Assembly (NCBI GenBank): GCA_036454645.1
Contig: JAZHSQ010000043.1
Coordinates: 1 to 17,442 of the forward strand
Length of the DNA: 17,442 nt
Reading direction: 5' to 3'
Source of the DNA: Olsenella_K sp036454645
Lineage (GTDB): Bacteria; Actinomycetota; Coriobacteriia; Coriobacteriales; Atopobiaceae
Both the position numbers and the translations under genes were made by a program. Under the pieces are notes generated by a model that worked only from the letters and a program-made list of their open reading frames with translations, made no database searches and was not told where the DNA came from. Positions 14,643 through 17,442 of this stretch are shown one piece after another (within the stretch, counting starts at the first letter, position 1; every line of letters begins with the position of its first letter).

Positions 14643-14690
14643 TACAAAAAAAATTGGACACAACCGATTGCACACAATTGGAATGTGGTG
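14643..14690 (-). promoter_or_regulatory. A+T-rich promoter region of the peroxidase operon with possible OhrR site
   Basis: The only A+T-rich stretch upstream of the operon holds an 8-A run (14646-14653), the inverted repeat ATTG-CACA-CAAT (14667-14678), the palindrome CAATTG (14675-14680) and CACAATTGGAATGTG. CAATT/AATTG cores resemble known OhrR operators (TACAATT with AATTGTA), but the match is partial. Minus-strand TTGTGT boxes could be -35 elements; I cannot place a -10. Confidence 0.35.
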
Positions 14691-14745
14691 GGCACGGCGG
14701 GTCCGGCGGAGCCTAGCGGGCGCGGCGGGTCCGGCGGAGCCTGGC
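14690..14745. repeat. 28-bp tandem duplication
   Basis: Two adjacent 28-base units (14690-14717 and 14718-14745) differ at two positions only; each contains CGGCGGGTCCGGCGGAGCCT. A partial third unit may follow (GGCCGCGGCGG). It lies between the divergent peroxidase and hydrolase genes; no coding role is apparent. The rest of the gap (14746-14936) has a TAGGCT box at 14829-14834 that might be a -10 for the hydrolase gene. Confidence 0.8.
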
Positions 14746-14936
14746 GGCCGCGGCGGCCCGCTCGGCGTGGCCGGGCTCGCGCACAAAACTTGCGGCAGGC
14801 TCTGGCCGTCGCGGGCGGTAAGTGATGGTAGGCTAACCCCTGCGTGCAGATTGGGGCAAGGAGCCTGCGCCAGGCTTGCGAAGGACCCGCGCGAGTGCGG
14901 ACGGACCTGCACGAGCGCGTCGAGGGGATGACAAGG

Positions 14937-15842
14937 ATGGCGAGGGAGAAGGGACGGCCCGCCTGGCGGCGCCTGGCGGCGCTCGTGCTCGCCGTCGTCG
15001 TGGCCTGCCTGGCCGCCTTCGTGCTCCTCGGCCACCACGAACCGGACGCGACCGCGCTCGCGGCGCTCGAGAGCGACGAGACGGTGCAGGTCGAGCAGGT
15101 CGCCGACGGCTACGCCTTCGTAGGCCCGGACGAGGACCCCGACAACACCTACGGCCTGGTGTTCTACCCGGGCGCGAAGGTGGACGAGCGGGCGTACGCA
15201 CCGCTCCTGCACCAGCTCGCCGCCAAGGGCTGGGTCTGCGTCGACGTCTCCATGCCGCTCGACCTCGCCATCCTCGACGAGGACGCGGCGACGAAGGCGA
15301 TGGCGGAGTGCCCGCAGGTGGAGCACTGGTACGTGGCCGGCCACTCTCTCGGCGGCGCCATGGCGGCCGACTTCGCCGCGGACCACGCGGACGAGCTCGA
15401 CGGCCTGGTCCTTCTCGCCGCGTACCCCACGAAGGACCTCAGCGACTCCGGCCTCGAGGTGCTGAGCGCATACGGCACCAGGGACGGCGTGCTCAACCGC
15501 GAAAGGTACCACGAAGGCCGCCAGAACCTGCCCCGAGACGCGCACGAGCTCGTCATCCTCGGCGGCAACCACGCGCAGTTCGGGAGCTACGGCACGCAGC
15601 TCGGCGACGGCGAGGCGACGATTGGCGCGTACTGGCAGGTGGAGGAGGCCGTCCGGTTCATAGACGGCGCCAAGCGCGACGGCCCGGCAGGCGGCGGGGT
15701 CGTGGGCTTCGTCGCGGGGTCGGGCGTGATCGGCAGGCCGGGCGCTGTCGGCGGCACGGTCGCGGCTGGCGGCACGGTCGCAGCCAGCTGTACGGTCGCA
15801 GCCAGCTGTACGGTCGCCGGCGCGGGCGGGTCTGCACGCTAG
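14937..15842 (+). CDS. Membrane-anchored alpha/beta hydrolase with repeat tail
   Basis: I chose the ATG at 14937 because GAGGGG lies nine bases before it; an ATG at 14928 has no spacing to that site. The product has 301 residues. A basic N-terminus and one hydrophobic segment (about 13-33) form an uncleaved signal anchor, so the enzyme should face outside. The alpha/beta hydrolase core shows GLVFYPGAKVD and the triad Ser137 in the nucleophile elbow GHSLGG, Asp183 in GTRDGV, and His212 in GGNHAQFG. This compact pattern resembles the alpha/beta hydrolase 5 (dienelactone-hydrolase-like) group. The substrate is unknown, an ester or lipid at best. The last 55 or so residues are Gly/Ala/Val-rich low complexity ending in four hexapeptide repeats, beyond the catalytic domain. 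Confidence 0.85.
   Translation: MAREKGRPAWRRLAALVLAVVVACLAAFVLLGHHEPDATALAALESDETVQVEQVADGYAFVGPDEDPDNTYGLVFYPGAKVDERAYAPLLHQLAAKGWVCVDVSMPLDLAILDEDAATKAMAECPQVEHWYVAGHSLGGAMAADFAADHADELDGLVLLAAYPTKDLSDSGLEVLSAYGTRDGVLNRERYHEGRQNLPRDAHELVILGGNHAQFGSYGTQLGDGEATIGAYWQVEEAVRFIDGAKRDGPAGGGVVGFVAGSGVIGRPGAVGGTVAAGGTVAASCTVAASCTVAGAGGSAR
15753..15824 (+). repeat. Four tandem 18-bp units in the hydrolase C-terminal tail
   Basis: Units start at 15753, 15771, 15789 and 15807; the second is GGCACGGTCGCAGCCAGC and the third TGTACGGTCGCAGCCAGC. They encode GTVAAG, GTVAAS, CTVAAS and CTVAGA in frame. Two units introduce single Cys residues. Confidence 0.85.
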
Positions 15843-15876
15843 CCGCGCGACCCTCCCTGCTGCGCACGGCCCCGCG

Positions 15877-17253
15877 CTACGCCTGCGCTGCCCCGCGTCC
15901 TTCTCGCCCGCGGCTTGCCGCCTCGACGACGGCACCGATAACGAGTCCCAGTATCCCCGGCACCACCCACCCCAGGCCGATCGAGGCCAGCGGCAGCGCG
16001 TCGAGCGGCAGGGCGAGGCCGGGAGCGAGCGCGTCGCGCAGGGCGCCGGCCGTGCTCACCACGCCGACGCACGCCATCGCGAGGCGCCACGCGGTCGCGT
16101 GGGCCTCCGAGCCGGGCAGGAGGCCCATCAGCATGGCGCAGATCCCCATGGGGTAGAGCGCCATGAGCACGGGGACGGAGTAGGAGAGGATCGCGGTCAG
16201 CCCGGCGTTGGCCAGCACGCACGAGACGCACGCGACGATGGTGGCCCAGCCGCGGTAGGGGACCTTCGGGAAGGCCTTGGAGAAGTACTCGCCGATCGAC
16301 GAGACGAGCCCCACGCAGACGTTGAAGCAGGCGATCAGGAAGACGGCGGCGGTGAGCGCGGTGCCCGCCGTGCCGAAGTGCAGCGTCGCCGAGAGGGAGA
16401 TGACCTCGGCGCCGTTGGCCGCCCCCGACGCGACCGTGCCCATGCGCGCGCCGAGGTAGCTGAGGGCGCAGTACACGAGCGCCATGAGCGCGCCGGCCAC
16501 CACGCCCGAGCGCGCGACCTGGCGCGCCTGGGCGTCCGCGTCTGCGACGCCGAGCCTGCGCACGCTGCTGGTGATCACGACGCCGAAGGCGAGCGAGGCG
16601 AGAAGGTCCAGGGTCTGGTAGCCCTGCAGGAAGCCCGCGACGCCGGGCGCCGTGGCATAAACCTGCTGCGCCTGCGCCAGCGGGTCGCCGGCCGGAGCGA
16701 CGACCTGCGCGGCGACCATCACCACCAGGAGCGCGATCAGGAGGGGGCCGGTGACCTTGCCCATGAGTCGCACGATCCTGGCAGGGTGCAGCGCCAGCGC
16801 GAGCGCCGCGGCGAAGAAGGCGAGCGAGAAGAGCAGCTGGGGCAGGTCGACGGCCGCGCCCGCGCCACCCGCGCCGCCGGTCACGCCCACGATCAGCGGC
16901 CGCACCATCTCGAAGGAGGTCGAGGCCGTGCGGGGGATGGCCAACAGCGGGCCAATCGCGAGATAGGTGAGGATGGTGAACACGCGCGAGAACCTGCGTC
17001 CGATGCGGTCGAGCAGCGCGTCGGCGGTTCCCGCGTGCGCGATCGCGACGATCGTGGCGATGGGCAGGCCGACGCCGGAGACGAGGTAGCCGACGGTGGC
17101 CGGCACGACGCTGGGGCCCGCCTGCACGCCCAGCAGCGGCGCGATGATGAGGTTGCCCGCTCCGAAGAACATCGAGAAGAGGGCGACGCCCACCTCGAGG
17201 GACCCGCGCAGCCCCAGCGTGCCGTCCTTTGCCTGCGATTCCGGTCGACCCAT
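15877..17253 (-). CDS. brnQ: BrnQ/LIVCS branched-chain amino-acid transporter
   Basis: I chose the ATG at 17253-17251 (MGRPESQAK) because GGAGG lies eight bases upstream; the frame is open further but that part is Arg/Ala-rich and not family-like. The 458-residue product has about twelve membrane helices. The N-terminal helix carries the LIVCS signature FFGAGNLIIAPLLG, and the PRTASTSFEM segment after helix 3 is also typical. The family imports Leu, Ile and Val with Na+ or H+. The gene is monocistronic and convergent with the hydrolase gene (34 bases apart). The last residues (SRGREGRGAAQA) are coded over an exact copy of the GTCCTTCTCG motif (15897-15906). Confidence 0.92.
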   Translation of the reverse strand: MGRPESQAKDGTLGLRGSLEVGVALFSMFFGAGNLIIAPLLGVQAGPSVVPATVGYLVSGVGLPIATIVAIAHAGTADALLDRIGRRFSRVFTILTYLAIGPLLAIPRTASTSFEMVRPLIVGVTGGAGGAGAAVDLPQLLFSLAFFAAALALALHPARIVRLMGKVTGPLLIALLVVMVAAQVVAPAGDPLAQAQQVYATAPGVAGFLQGYQTLDLLASLAFGVVITSSVRRLGVADADAQARQVARSGVVAGALMALVYCALSYLGARMGTVASGAANGAEVISLSATLHFGTAGTALTAAVFLIACFNVCVGLVSSIGEYFSKAFPKVPYRGWATIVACVSCVLANAGLTAILSYSVPVLMALYPMGICAMLMGLLPGSEAHATAWRLAMACVGVVSTAGALRDALAPGLALPLDALPLASIGLGWVVPGILGLVIGAVVEAASRGREGRGAAQA

Positions 17254-17295
17254 GCGCCGTGCCTCCAAGATGCCGCTGCCCCCGGCTGACGTGAT

Positions 17296-17442
17296 GTAAC
17301 GCAACTCCTCTAGGCTATCCGTCGGCCTCGCGTAGCGCAACGGGATGTGCGGCGGCGCGCGTAGCGCAACGGCACGCGCGGCGGCGCGCATTGGCGCGCG
17401 CGGCGGCATGCGCGGAGCCGCGCGCCGCCGCGCGCACGCAAC
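17296..17442. repeat. Repeated GTARCGCAAC boxes and degenerate ~29-bp units upstream of brnQ
   Basis: GTAACGCAAC (17296-17305) and GTAGCGCAAC (17332-17341 and 17361-17370) recur at 36- and 29-base steps. The last two open units of the form GTAGCGCAACGG plus 17 G+C-rich bases ending GCGGCGGCGCGC; further degenerate units run to the window end. One box overlaps the proposed brnQ -35. They may be operators or a decayed tandem repeat. Confidence 0.5.
17312..17340 (-). promoter_or_regulatory. Possible brnQ promoter
   Basis: On the minus strand TTGCGC (17340-17335) and TAGCCT (17317-17312) are separated by exactly 17 bases, about 60 bases before the start codon. Both boxes match the sigma-70 consensus only partly (4/6 and 3/6). 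Confidence 0.4.

Noticed and set aside
13440..15935. An 831-codon minus-strand open frame ending in OhrR
   Set aside because: Only its last 189 codons match a protein family; the rest is antisense to the hydrolase and out of frame with the peroxidase. The overlapping TGATG start fits the operon better.
1..17442. tRNA, rRNA, tmRNA or known riboswitches
   Set aside because: I looked for cloverleaf-like and conserved RNA sequence in the intergenic regions on both strands and found none I could support.

Overview
The window is about 70% G+C, with almost exclusively G/C third codon positions in the genes. Its content (Gram-positive sortase-assembled pili, OhrR-type peroxide sensing, an Nramp/LysR/MetE-like set) fits an anaerobic actinobacterium of the Coriobacteriia, most like Olsenella/Atopobiaceae. 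That placement is inferred from gene style and composition, not from a marker gene.

Layout. Bases 1-5413 (+) are a pilus locus: the 3' part of an FctA/Spy0128-like pilin, two paralogous large isopeptide pilins, and a class C sortase. Both large pilin genes carry one in-frame stop codon (TAG at 1518-1520, TAA at 3063-3065) with intact, in-frame pilin sequence and a sorting signal after it, so as written neither pilin could be anchored or polymerised. Bases 5553-6812 (-) encode an Nramp manganese transporter. Bases 7070-9256 (+) hold a LysR regulator and a MetE-C-terminal-like methyltransferase, with a near-ideal LysR operator and a hairpin covering the ribosome binding site between them.

Bases 9257-10669 hold no convincing gene. 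They contain tandem GC-rich hairpins, three copies of a 76-bp hairpin-forming repeat, several degenerate tandem repeats, and the enolase leader. Enolase (10670-11965, +) is followed by a possible short broken ORF and a perfect 14-bp-stem bidirectional terminator. Bases 12198-14569 (-) are a tightly overlapping three-gene operon: glutathione-peroxidase-like enzyme, OhrR-type MarR regulator, and a cation diffusion facilitator (CDF) whose reading frame is broken near 12690-12694. A membrane-anchored alpha/beta hydrolase (14937-15842, +) and a BrnQ-type branched-chain amino-acid transporter (15877-17253, -) complete the window.

How the genes relate. The pilins are the expected substrates of the sortase. 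The LysR protein probably controls the neighbouring methyltransferase. OhrR probably senses organic peroxides and controls the peroxidase and the CDF exporter; with mntH nearby this suggests manganese and peroxide homeostasis, although mntH is not in the same operon.

The most unusual signals are: (i) the 10-mer GTCCTTCTCG/CGAGAAGGAC, present seven times exactly, on both strands, inside and outside genes and in different codon frames, which points to a DNA-level element; (ii) the three 76-bp repeats whose minus-strand RNA would fold into a long stem; (iii) the cluster of disrupted genes; and (iv) two unrelated proteins carrying 18-bp/hexapeptide tandem repeats in their tails.
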